Assembly: GCF_902498065.1 (NCBI RefSeq)
Contig: NZ_CABVIR010000001.1
Location: 496,001-560,000 of the forward strand
Reading direction: 5' to 3'
Length of the DNA: 64,000 bases
Source of the DNA: Pseudomonas fluorescens
GTDB lineage: Bacteria; Pseudomonadota; Gammaproteobacteria; Pseudomonadales; Pseudomonadaceae
Position 1 is the first letter of the stretch; the number at the start of each line of letters is the position of its first letter. Both the position numbers and the translations under genes were made by a program. Shown here piece after piece: positions 55,866 to 63,894 of the stretch. Below the pieces are notes generated by a model. It worked only from the letters and a program-made list of their open reading frames with translations. It was not told the DNA's origin and searched no databases.

Positions 55866-56588
55866 ATGGATAAAATACTGCTTACGGCTTTTCTGACCGC
55901 GCTGGCTGGTTTTATTACGGCCGCATTGAGCATTGTTAAGTTGGTCAATGAGAAAGAAAGTAAAACAACTGAGTATAGGCAGGCTTGGACCGAGTCTGTA
56001 CGCACTGCAATGGCTGAATTGATCGCAAAAATTAACGCTAAGGCTTCGACCATGGTGTCAGCCAAAAAAAACATCTTGAATTATTTTGCGCTTCATGAAG
56101 AGTGCGAAGGGAAGGATGAGTTGCGAACAAAAAATTTAATTGAACTTCAGCGAGTCTTGGTCGAGTCAGGATATGAGAAGTCGAATAGTCTTACTTCTGA
56201 AATCTATCAAGCATATGCTAGTGTGAGACTTCACTTCAAACCAGATGATCTGGGATTTAATAGGGTGGAGCAGAAGTTTGAATGGTGTATGGCGAAGTTT
56301 GAAGAGCTAAAGGCTGAGCAAGGTGATGAAAAAATTGGTGCTATAAAAGAGCAAATACATAGCGCGGCTAATGATATGACTGCATTTTCTAGGAGTATTC
56401 TAAAGACGGAGTGGGAGACGGTTAAGCTTGGTGAGCCAGCTTACAAAGAGACAAAGAAGTGGTCGATTCGAGCATGTATTTTAATGTTTTTTTTGCTCAT
56501 AACTATTGGTGTTCATGCGGCAATTTCGTATTCGAAAAAATCAGCAAGCGAAGTGATGGTAGTGCCCGCTGCTAGTCTTACGCCCTAA
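55866..56588 (+). CDS. Two-helix membrane protein of unknown function (islet gene 2)
   Basis: A 240-residue protein with GGAAAGG before the ATG. A transmembrane helix at about 4-24 (LLTAFLTALAGFITAALSIV), a long charged helical cytoplasmic part (about 30-200; KVNEKESKTTEYRQAWTES, FNRVEQKFEWCMAKFEELKAE) and a second helix near 203-222 (ACILMFFLLITIGVHAAI) then a short polar tail. This resembles SLATT-type or other two-helix effector/sensor proteins of defence loci in general layout, but no family is recognised. It is AT-rich and is the second gene of the islet inserted behind mqo. Confidence 0.75.
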   Translation: MDKILLTAFLTALAGFITAALSIVKLVNEKESKTTEYRQAWTESVRTAMAELIAKINAKASTMVSAKKNILNYFALHEECEGKDELRTKNLIELQRVLVESGYEKSNSLTSEIYQAYASVRLHFKPDDLGFNRVEQKFEWCMAKFEELKAEQGDEKIGAIKEQIHSAANDMTAFSRSILKTEWETVKLGEPAYKETKKWSIRACILMFFLLITIGVHAAISYSKKSASEVMVVPAASLTP

Positions 56589-56887
56589 TATTATTAGGTT
56601 GTTGAGTCAGATTAATATTGTATTATCAGTGCAGGAAATGGGGTGGGTTATTTTTAGATTTGTTTTTTATGAAAAGAAATCTGTCCCGCTTTCCCTTGCA
56701 ACTGATATGGCTCTGTAACTAGACGCCCAGTCAAAAAGCCCACTTCACCGGTGACGGTCAGTGGGCTTTTTTGTGCCTGGAATACGGGGCTGGCGGGTAG
56801 CTTTCGTTTACCTTCACGCAACTTGCAAAAGCAATGCAGATGGGGCTAGATCGCCTGCAAACGGCCATTCACCACAGGGATCTGTTT
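56589..56887 (+). other. Islet right junction, mqo-tail repeat copy B and dapF-like leader
   Basis: After islet gene 2 comes a short AT-rich spacer (to about 56695), then the diverged copy of the mqo 3' end and terminator (56700-56778), then about 110 bp leading to the dapF-like start. No further gene is seen. Confidence 0.6.
56700..56778 (+). repeat. mqo 3' end plus terminator, copy B
   Basis: It contains the codons for LATDMAL and stop (TGATATGGCTCTGTAA) followed by a terminator AGCCCAC...GTGGGCTTTTTT with stem 56737-56767. It matches copy A over about 80 bp with scattered differences. The mqo reading frame upstream is gone, so only the last codons are preserved. This is what a foreign allele of the mqo tail would leave after insertion of the islet. 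Confidence 0.85.
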
Positions 56888-57703
56888 ATGCCGCTGAGTT
56901 TCCATAAGATGCACGCCAATGGCGATGACTTCGTGGTCGTGGACGCGCGAAACTCGGCCAATCCAGTGACAAGTGCCCTGGCTCGGCGCATGGGCGATCG
57001 CAATCGTGGCATCGGCTTCAATCAACTCGCAGTGGTGCTCGATTGCGAGGATGCCGATGCGCGATTGATGTTCTGGAATACCGACGGCTCCCCGCTAGAT
57101 GTGTGTGGCAGCGCCACGCGGGGGGCTGCGGACAGGCTGATGCGCGAATCGAATTCGAAGTCGATAACACTTCGGACCCACCGGGGTCTGCTCACGTGCC
57201 AACGAACCTCCAGCGGCGCCATTTCGGTCGACATGGGGCAGCCGCTGTTCGGTTGGTCGGATGTTCCCCTGGCGCAGGAAATGGATACCGCGGTTCTGCC
57301 CCTTGATGGCGATCCGGCAGCGTGCAGCATGGGCAATCCGCACTGCACCTATTTTGTGGATGACCTGACGGCGATTGATATCGCGGCCATCGGACCGACC
57401 CTTGAAACCCACCCGCTGTTCCCCAACAGGACCAACGTGCACTTGGTTCAGATCATTGACCGCAAGCACATTCGACTGCGCATTTGGGAGCGCTGGGGCG
57501 CTATTCCGCTCGGTTCAGGTTCGTGTTCTTGTGGCGCCGCGGTTAATGGAATTCGGCGCGGGTTGTTGGACGATACCGTTGAGGTGGAATGTGATGGCGG
57601 GAGTGTTACGGTTCAATGGGATGGTGTGGGGGCGGTGTTTTTGATTGGGCCGGTGGAGGCGGTTTTTTCGGGGACAGTTGCGGATAGCTTGCTAAAAGAC
57701 TGA
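56888..57703 (+). CDS. DapF-like protein lacking one catalytic cysteine
   Basis: This 271-residue protein has the diaminopimelate epimerase fold signatures: FHKMHANGDDFVVVDAR, the first catalytic Cys at residue 73 (NTDGSPLDVCGSATR), GNPHCTYFVDD, and the C-terminal block IWERWGAIPLGSGSCSCGAA. Ungapped comparison with the usual ERGAGETxACGSGAC block puts Ser210 at the second catalytic Cys (E. coli Cys217), while Glu201 remains and extra cysteines appear at 213 and 215. Two-cysteine racemisation therefore looks impaired; it may have another isomerase role. The true dapF (next to lysA) should exist elsewhere. ATG with GGGA upstream chosen. Confidence 0.8.
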   Translation: MPLSFHKMHANGDDFVVVDARNSANPVTSALARRMGDRNRGIGFNQLAVVLDCEDADARLMFWNTDGSPLDVCGSATRGAADRLMRESNSKSITLRTHRGLLTCQRTSSGAISVDMGQPLFGWSDVPLAQEMDTAVLPLDGDPAACSMGNPHCTYFVDDLTAIDIAAIGPTLETHPLFPNRTNVHLVQIIDRKHIRLRIWERWGAIPLGSGSCSCGAAVNGIRRGLLDDTVEVECDGGSVTVQWDGVGAVFLIGPVEAVFSGTVADSLLKD

Positions 57704-57742
57704 TTGCTTCTTTGTCGTGGTCGCTCGTGGAGGACGGCTTTC

Positions 57743-59406
57743 GGCCCAGAGTGTGTAAAAACACCTTCGCGAACCCTTGCTATGATTTCTGAGGATTTCA
57801 TCGCAGGGATCGCCCATGAAGCGCTTTATCCAAGGTGAACATCGAGGCCAAGGCACCTTACTTCCCGAGAGCCTCGACGACTACGTTAGCGATACCAATC
57901 CGGTGCGCGTAGTCGACGTTTTTGTCGACGGACTCAACCTGGTTTCCTTGGGTTTTGACGGTGCTATTCCGGCTGACACAGGCCGTCCCGCTTACCACCC
58001 CGCGATCCTGTTGAAGATATACATCTACGGCTATCTCAACCGCATCCAGTCGAGCCGACGCCTGGAGCGAGAAGCTCAACGCAACGTCGAGCTGATGTGG
58101 TTGACCGGGCGTTTGATGCCGGATTTCAAGACCATCGCCAACTTCCGAAAAGACAACAGCAAGGCCATTCGAGGCGTCTGTCGCCAGTTCGTTGTGCTCT
58201 GTCAGCAGTTGGGACTTTTCGGAGAAAATCTGGTCGCCATCGATGGCAGTAAATTCAAAGCAGTCAACAACCGCGACCGCAATTTCACCAGCGCCAAACT
58301 GAAGCGGCGAATGGAAGAAATTGAATCGAGCATCAACCGTTACCTGACAGCACTCGATGCTGCCGATCGGCAAGAGCCAACAGCCTCCGAGCCCAGCGCC
58401 GTGCGGCTGGAGGAGAAAATTGCCAAGCTGAAGACGCAAATGAAAGAGCTTAAAGCGATCGAAATCCAGCTCAACGAATCGCCGGATAAACAGGTCTCAC
58501 TGACCGATCCAGACGCCCGCTCCATGATGACGCGCGGCACGGGAATTGTCGGCTACAACGTGCAAACAGCGGTCGACACCCAGAACCATTTGATCGTTGC
58601 TCATGAGGTCACCAACTTCGGTTTCGACCGAGATCAACTCAGCTCGATGGCGAAGCAGGCTCGCGATGCCATGGCGTCCGAAACGCTGGCGGTGGTAGCT
58701 GACCGAGGTTACTTCAAGAGTGAAGAAATCCTTGCCTGTCACGACGCGGACATCACTGCCTACGTGCCAAAGCCGATGACTTCAAGCGCCAAGGCGGATG
58801 GTCGATTCAACAAAGATGCGTTCGTTTATGACGCGACGAAAAACGAATACATCTGCCCGGCTGGAGAGGCGCTGCCTTGGCGCTTCTCCAGTATTGAGAA
58901 AGGCATGAATATGCACAGTTATTGGAGTTCGAAATGCCAGGGTTGCGCGCTGAAAACGCAGTGCACGCCGAGCAAAAATCGTCGAGTAAGGCGCTGGGAA
59001 CATGAAACGGTGCTCGAGGAAATGCAGCGTCGGTTGAATGATGCGCCGGACATGATGCGAATCCGAAAAAAGGACAGTTGAGCATCCCTTCGGGACGCTC
59101 AAACAATGGATGGGCTCAACGCATTTCCTGACGCGCAAACTGGTTGGGGTAAGCGCTGAGATGAGTCTGAATGTACTCGCCTACAACATGAAGCGAGTTA
59201 TGAGCATTATCGGTACAGCAAGCTTGCTGAAGGCGATGGCGGTGTAAAGTCTCGGTTTTCTCTGCCCCAGAAGGCGCTCAACCGCTACATAACCGCTTTG
59301 GAAGGTCATTAATGCTTATCACGGAAAACGCTTGGACAATTGCATCGCCCAGGAGCGCCTGAATGACGCACTCGATATACGAAAGCGTTTTTACACACTC
59401 TGGGCC
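57743..59406 (+). mobile_element. IS1182-family insertion sequence, degenerate
   Basis: The element is bounded by the imperfect inverted repeats 57743-57762 and 59387-59406 (GGCCCAGAGTGTGTAAAAAC and its complement). Length about 1.66 kb fits IS1182. Its single transposase gene is frameshifted. Neither a target duplication nor a second copy is visible in the window. Confidence 0.85.
57816..59247 (+). pseudogene. IS1182-family transposase, frameshifted near its 3' end
   Basis: The frame from 57816 gives a DDE transposase N-terminus typical of IS1182 (MKRFIQGEHRGQGTLLPESL; LWLTGRLMPDFKTIANFRKDN; DGSKFKAVNNRDRNF; IVAHEVTNFGFDRDQLSSMA) and stops at 59081. The expected C-terminus TVEHPFGTLKQWMGSTHFLT... 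MAV continues in the +1 frame to 59247. One extra base in the A-run/GG at 59066-59073 explains the break. The -1 slippery-looking A AAA AAG does not restore the frame. So the element is probably inactive unless it uses +1 shifting. Confidence 0.88.
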
Positions 59407-59525
59407 AGAAGCTGACGTCGGTTAAGCAAGATTTCGGTGCAGCCGTCCCACATGGCTGCACCAATGCCTATGTGCCATAGGAATAACGCCGAGACTGAAC
59501 CAACAACATGCCAGTCCCGGCTATG

Positions 59526-60503
59526 TCATATTGGACAAGAACTAGGTTTTGTTATCTGAAGGGTTAGAGAGGTTTGATGATGACCAGACATCTTTACCTC
59601 GCCACTTTGTGGGTCAAGAACTAAGCCGCTAAGGCCGGCTGGATATGATTCATTTGTTGAAAGCCGAACTACTGGGAAATAGCCCTCTCTCAAAAATGAC
59701 TGATATGTTTTTGATTTCGTGCCAGTTTGAAGCAGCGTAAAGTTGGCCTTCATTACAACGTCGTCTTGTTCATTCAGCTGATAAAACACATCCGCGAATA
59801 AATCTATCGCCTGTGCCCCAATCGCAACATAGCCAAAAGCGTCTAACGTGGCCCCATTAACGCCTGCAGCAACAAAATCCTTGAAGGTTGTTTTGCTCCC
59901 CTCTGGCAGCTGAGCGTTGATAATCTTCGTAGAATCTGTAATGTCCTTTTTGACCTTCGTAAGCTCGTCATGATCTTTTTCCGATACGTACAGGCTGAAA
60001 GTGATAGGGCCGCCATAATACTTTCGTGGGCCGTACAAAATCAGATTATCCACAGTCAGAGGGCGACTCTTGAGTTGTCCTTTCGATTCATGGATAGAAA
60101 GCTGTTTGCCGGGGGCGGTTGTTCCTGCTGGTAATTCAGTTGGTGTCTCGTAAACCTGTGAGGTAAAGGAAATCTCGTTTCTAGTTTTATCCTCACCTAT
60201 CAACTTTCTCTCGAACCAAGTCTCGAAGTTTTGATTCAGGTTGCCGGTATTCATGACGACCATGATACAGTCCCCAGCATGGAATTCATCGCCCTGAAGA
60301 TTCGCTTTAGCAACATTTGGATCATACGACGGCAAAAAATTCGATTTTCCTCCCTTTTGTATAGGCGGGTTCAGTGAGTTTGAGTCCACAGGTACGTAAG
60401 CAACGAAGGAGTTGGACTCCAGTTCGTTGAATTTTTCTTGATAAAAAGTGCATCCAGAAAGCACGGTCGTGCCAATTATTATCAGCAGTGCGGCTCTTTT
60501 CAT
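59526..60503 (-). CDS. Outer-membrane-type lipoprotein of unknown function
   Basis: This 325-residue protein has a lipoprotein signal peptide (LLIIIGTTVLSGC, lipobox LSGC with Cys18). The mature part contains ESNSFVAYVPVDSN, GDCIMVVMNTGNLNQ, a middle region with ARINQ-like polar strands and a C-terminal KPSSCPI with a second cysteine. No family is recognised. It is the downstream partner on the same strand of the GH19/lysozyme-like secreted protein, with an attC-like site in between. AT-richer codon use than core genes indicates acquisition. Confidence 0.75.
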   Translation of the reverse strand: MKRAALLIIIGTTVLSGCTFYQEKFNELESNSFVAYVPVDSNSLNPPIQKGGKSNFLPSYDPNVAKANLQGDEFHAGDCIMVVMNTGNLNQNFETWFERKLIGEDKTRNEISFTSQVYETPTELPAGTTAPGKQLSIHESKGQLKSRPLTVDNLILYGPRKYYGGPITFSLYVSEKDHDELTKVKKDITDSTKIINAQLPEGSKTTFKDFVAAGVNGATLDAFGYVAIGAQAIDLFADVFYQLNEQDDVVMKANFTLLQTGTKSKTYQSFLREGYFPVVRLSTNESYPAGLSGLVLDPQSGEVKMSGHHQTSLTLQITKPSSCPI

Positions 60504-60819
60504 CGCTCTCTCCCATACAATTCATACCGAAGGCTGGATAGCAGTACAGCACAGAGTCAGCAAAATGCCACTATCTGTGCGTGAGTCAAATCACTGGTGC
60601 ATCAGCTTTTTCAGGATGAGATGAGGTTTGGCCGTTTTGGAGCATTGGAAGGCTCATCGTGGTTTTCAAGCATTACAGTTGATGAGAAGCCAAAACCTAT
60701 CGAGCGGTATCACTTCTTAATTCCATACAACCCAGAGCAGCCCAACGCCAAAACTCAGCGGCGTCGAAGCCGTCCGCCGCAGTGCCTTGTTGGGCCTGCG
60801 ATATAGGATTAGATGCAAC
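60504..60819. other. Junction region between lipoprotein and GH19-like genes
   Basis: These 316 bp hold the lipoprotein promoter, an attC-like site (60740-60795) and a short forward frame (60597-60806) whose LFQDEMRFGRFG start resembles an IS630 transposase fragment. No intact gene is supported. Confidence 0.4.
60740..60795 (-). other. Integron attC-like recombination site
   Basis: Read on the reverse strand the 56-bp element begins GCCCAACAAGG and ends GGCGTTGGGC, so it has both simple-site cores (RYYYAAC and GTTRRRY) as perfect complements, with an inner imperfect stem GCGGCG...CGCCGC. This is the shape of Pseudomonas-type attC sites. It starts 25 bp after the stop of the reverse-strand GH19-like gene, exactly where a cassette attC belongs. 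No integron integrase or second attC was found in the window. Confidence 0.55.
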
Positions 60820-61740
60820 TTAGAGCGGGCTGTCGTCTACCTGTCGACTGAGCTGCATACACAATGCTGCGTCTTGAACAGGCGCGGTCTGTAGGTAGGA
60901 TGGCTGCACCGCGTCGTAGAACCGGCAGGCCAAGTAGCCTGTGGTGCGTTTGCGGTAACTGCCAGGATTAACCAAGCCTCGTGCCCTTACCCAATCGGAC
61001 GTCGTATCATTCAAATAGGTTTCGACTTTGCCATACTTTGTATTGAACAGACTAAGTCGTGCGCCGTCGACCAGAATTCGAATGGAATACTCGCGGATAA
61101 CAGCCAGCTCAGGCTGATTGACTAGATTTATGCCGAGTCGGTTTCCAAAAGTCTTGTAGTTCTCTATCTTAGTGAGCTGCGTCAGGCCGCGGCCATAGTA
61201 AGCGCGACGGTGTTTATCCGGTTTTGCATACGCAGGAGGGTTGGTTTTCGAGAATTTTTCGATATATCCGGGTTGCAAAGTGTAATTGGATTCCTTTAAC
61301 GCGGTGGCTATTGACAGTGCGAGCACCTTGGGGTCGCCGCCTCCACTGGTCTCCCAATAATCGAAGATCCCTTCGATCGTGCATTTGGGAACGCCGTTGA
61401 GGATCGATCTAAGGTCATTGAAGGAGATTGCATCATGACGTTTTTTCATCACGGGATTACCGGATGCGTCCATTACGTGCTTCCCGCTTGCATCTTTCAC
61501 TGGCTGTTTATAGTCGTACTCGAATTTTTCTGGATGTCGGACGATTTCTTCCATCTTTGACCAAAACTTTGCGCGGTCGATCAATCGTGTCGCCGACGGC
61601 GCGCCGTGCAGGTACCGACAGGCGTCGGCATCTGGCGCAACCCCGACTGCTGCGACTGCTGAACTTTCGGTTGCATGGCATATATTTATCGAAATGAAGC
61701 TTGCGATTAATGCGCAAGCGATAGCATGTAACTTTTCCAT
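60820..61740 (-). CDS. Secreted GH19/lysozyme-like enzyme
   Basis: This 306-residue protein has a signal peptide (MEKLHAIACALIASFISINI... CHA) and GH19 signatures: KESNYTLQPGYIEKFS with the catalytic Glu, and AYYGRGLTQLTKIENYKTFG (the GRGxxQLT block). GH19 enzymes split chitin or peptidoglycan. The insert repeats VMDASGNPV. GAGGAATTACTA before the ATG supports this start. The gene is AT-rich, ends just before an attC-like site, and is unlike the core neighbours, so it is probably a captured cassette, possibly an antibacterial or phage-derived enzyme. Confidence 0.78.
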   Translation of the reverse strand: MEKLHAIACALIASFISINICHATESSAVAAVGVAPDADACRYLHGAPSATRLIDRAKFWSKMEEIVRHPEKFEYDYKQPVKDASGKHVMDASGNPVMKKRHDAISFNDLRSILNGVPKCTIEGIFDYWETSGGGDPKVLALSIATALKESNYTLQPGYIEKFSKTNPPAYAKPDKHRRAYYGRGLTQLTKIENYKTFGNRLGINLVNQPELAVIREYSIRILVDGARLSLFNTKYGKVETYLNDTTSDWVRARGLVNPGSYRKRTTGYLACRFYDAVQPSYLQTAPVQDAALCMQLSRQVDDSPL

Positions 61741-62326
61741 TAGTAATTCCTCGAAGTGGATGAAGGCAGCCACGCTGAATGAAGTCGCAAGGCAGCTCAA
61801 TAGCCGCTCTCGGAAAATAGTAGACTACGAAACACCCGCTGAACGATTTAGCCAATCTATTGCATCGACCGATTGAATCCACAGCCGATTGCTGCCTTTG
61901 GGTACTCACTTCGGCAACATGAGTACAGCGACAGCTAGGGTGAGCGACGTGCCTCAGCATACTCACCTCTAATTGGCGTCGTCTGTTGCCGCGCGTAGCA
62001 CAACCTAAGATATGTCGTTGACGCATAATGACGCGATACACCCACCCGCGGTTCTACTGTGAATGCTAGGTTTTTTCGTTCCGCAATTATTGTTCGCGTA
62101 TTGAAAACAAAGGTTCACGTGGAAGCAGAAAAGCTAAAATTGCGGAACGCAAACACCAGTCCGAGCCTCTTAATTCCTCGCTTTGTCGAAGACTTAAAAT
62201 CGTTCGAGGACGCAAAAGGTGTTTGAAGGCCCATCCCTATGTGGGCTTCGCAAAGGTGATTCAGGGGCTGCATTCAACTCATAGTGCACGGATCGGCCCT
62301 GACGTGGACCGGTCCGTCGATGGCGG
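61741..62326. other. Gene-free region with inverted repeats
   Basis: These 586 bp contain no convincing gene. An inverted repeat CGTTCCGCAAT (about 62077-62087) / ATTGCGGAACG (about 62138-62148) flanks about 50 bp and could be the ends of a small mobile remnant or MITE. A hairpin GCCCATCCC...TGTGGGC near 62230-62248 and another ACGGATCGGCC...GGACCGGTCCGT near 62288-62315 precede the isochorismatase-type gene stop and may be its terminator. Confidence 0.4.
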
Positions 62327-62845
62327 TTAGAAACACCAGTCCTCAGCGTTTACGACACGACAGAATGGACCCGCGAGGGTCGCATTGTGATGAGCGACAA
62401 TTTCTTCGGCCTTCAGCGCAGAGGTGTCCGAGCAGGTATGACCATCGGCGATCAGCACGGCATCGAAACCATGGTCTCGTGCGGCGCGGCAGGTGCTGTC
62501 GACACAGTATTGGGTCTTCATTCCGGCAATGACCACACCCTGAGCACCACAAGCCCGTAGCTGATCGACCAGAGTTGTCTTGGTGAAGGCGTTGGGTCGA
62601 CTTTTTTCGAAAATCACTTCGTCGCCCTGCAGCACCAGTTCCTGCACCAGCTGCGTCAACGGGCTTCCAGGCTCGATTGGCGAACCCGGTGGACCAATGT
62701 GGCGGGCGAGAAAAATGGGGGCGCCCGCACGCCGGGCTTTATTCAACAGGTTGTTCAACGTGTCTACCAGCGCTTCGCCAGCCCATGGCTTATCCGCGCC
62801 ATGAAATAATCCAACCTGCATATCGAGAATCAACAGTGCATACAT
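62327..62845 (-). CDS. Isochorismatase-type cysteine hydrolase
   Basis: This 172-residue protein has the complete triad pattern: Asp in LLILDMQVGLF, Lys in VIFEKSRPNAF and Cys in GMKTQYCVDSTCRAARDHGF, plus the cis-peptide site VIAGMKTQYC. It probably hydrolyses an amide such as nicotinamide or an isochorismate-like compound; function cannot be narrowed. It is isolated, and differs from the Gln-substituted hydrolase at 42260-42889, so it serves as the intact comparison. Confidence 0.88.
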   Translation of the reverse strand: MYALLILDMQVGLFHGADKPWAGEALVDTLNNLLNKARRAGAPIFLARHIGPPGSPIEPGSPLTQLVQELVLQGDEVIFEKSRPNAFTKTTLVDQLRACGAQGVVIAGMKTQYCVDSTCRAARDHGFDAVLIADGHTCSDTSALKAEEIVAHHNATLAGPFCRVVNAEDWCF

Positions 62846-63698
62846 AGCGCTTTTCCTTGCGTTTTGGCCAGCGACACAAGGGCAAAAGAAAAGGCCCTAT
62901 CCATCACTGGCGGGCCTTTGAAGTTCGTGCGTTATCGGCTCACGACACCTCTCACGACCCGCCTTTGGCGGTCGTGGTAGTCGTGGTCAAGTTAATTCGT
63001 GGTTGGTTCATAGGGCTGACAGTAGCTGCGCGGTACCGGGTTGGCAAGTGAATGGTACGTGCATGAAGACTGATTGTAATATCGATCGCTGTCCGCTTCT
63101 GGCCGTTCTCTGCCTCTCATATCGACGAAGCTTACAGGTAAAATTCGATGCAAGATGGCTGGTTAGGTCGAAAGCAGATGAGTAGGGGATCCTGCACAAT
63201 TACCCATTAGCCCCTCTCCTAAGTGCTATCACACTGGCTTGCTTGATCGCTACTTGATTCTCCATCGACTGCGGAGCCGGCGTTCAGGCCCTCTTAACTC
63301 CGAGCGCCGCAATCAGAACGCTGGAGAGGCCACTACCTGCGTCTCGAAATGCATGGTAAGCGGCTGTTTAACCGAGGCACGAGAGTTCGTTCGTTCCGTT
63401 GTCACAGCATGGCTCGATCTTGAATGCGGTGGGCGGTTGCCTAGAGATCGCGTCGATGGAGGGTTACTGCGGTTCGGCCTTGATGAATAGCTCGCGAGTC
63501 CGCGACTCCATCTTTGTTAAATGGGCCAGGTCGTTTTTTTGATTTGAAGATCGAAACGGATTGCAGTGTTTTTTACATACGCTGGCCGGATAGGCGCAGA
63601 GGACTTGCATCGACCTTCGGGGATTTTCGACGGGCCAATGCACTTGCTCTTCGGAACACACCTCGCTAACCTTCCTCGTCGCTGCCAATTCAGCGAAC
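62846..63698. other. Gene-poor spacer with hairpins
   Basis: No gene is supported in about 850 bp. Hairpins are visible at about 62893-62920 (AAAGGCCC...GGGCCTTT, a terminator-like stem) and around 62945-62973 (CACGACC...GGTCGTGG). Short open frames lack codon bias and ribosome sites. The right half leads into the C4-like element. Confidence 0.45.
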
Positions 63699-63837
63699 GG
63701 GTGTGGTAGCCCGGTTATTTCATAGACCCAGAACGCCTCAGGGCGTTTTTTTGTGCTGGCTGCTTTGTGGCGGCTGTGCATGGGAGGCTTCGGCCTGCCG
63801 GGTTTCTATGACCGGTCTACCACCCTGTGTACAGCCG
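63699..63837 (+). ncRNA. C4-antisense-RNA-like inverted element
   Basis: A left arm (63699-63729, GGTGTGGTAGCCCGGTT...CATAGACCC) is the near reverse complement of a right arm (63800-63826, GGGTTTCTATGACCGGTCTACC...). Between them is a small terminator AACGCCTCAGGGCGTTTTTTT (63732-63752), and the right arm lies within an outer stem CGGCTGT/ACAGCCG (63770-63837). A self-complementary, terminated RNA just before a target gene is the design of phage C4-type antisense RNAs, which are known to be widespread in pseudomonads. The identification is inference from structure. Confidence 0.42.
63732..63752 (+). terminator. Small rho-independent terminator in the C4-like element
   Basis: Stem AACGCC/GGCGTT with a 4-base loop and a seven-T run. 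Confidence 0.75.
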
Positions 63838-63894
63838 TCTCCTTATTTTGCGTGGTAGCAAATTTGGAGAGGTCCACTTCATAGAGGCTCCACA

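Noticed and set aside
59060..59090. Programmed -1 frameshift signal (A AAA AAG) in the IS1182 transposase
   Set aside because: The conserved C-terminus lies in the +1 frame, so -1 slippage would not restore it; a one-base insertion is the simpler reading.
59419..59457. Second attC candidate downstream of the lipoprotein gene (GTTAAGC and a perfect GGTGCAGCC/GGCTGCACC stem)
   Set aside because: The stem is real but no RYYYAAC partner is found in the right orientation, so it does not form an attC; it may be a terminator.
60597..60806. Short frame starting like an IS630 transposase (LFQDEMRFGRFG)
   Set aside because: Only about ten residues resemble the family, and the 3' part overlaps the attC-like site; mentioned as a possible relic but not called as a gene.
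63464..63781. 105-codon frame on the - strand
   Set aside because: Overlaps the C4-like structured element and lacks codon bias and a ribosome site; most likely non-coding.
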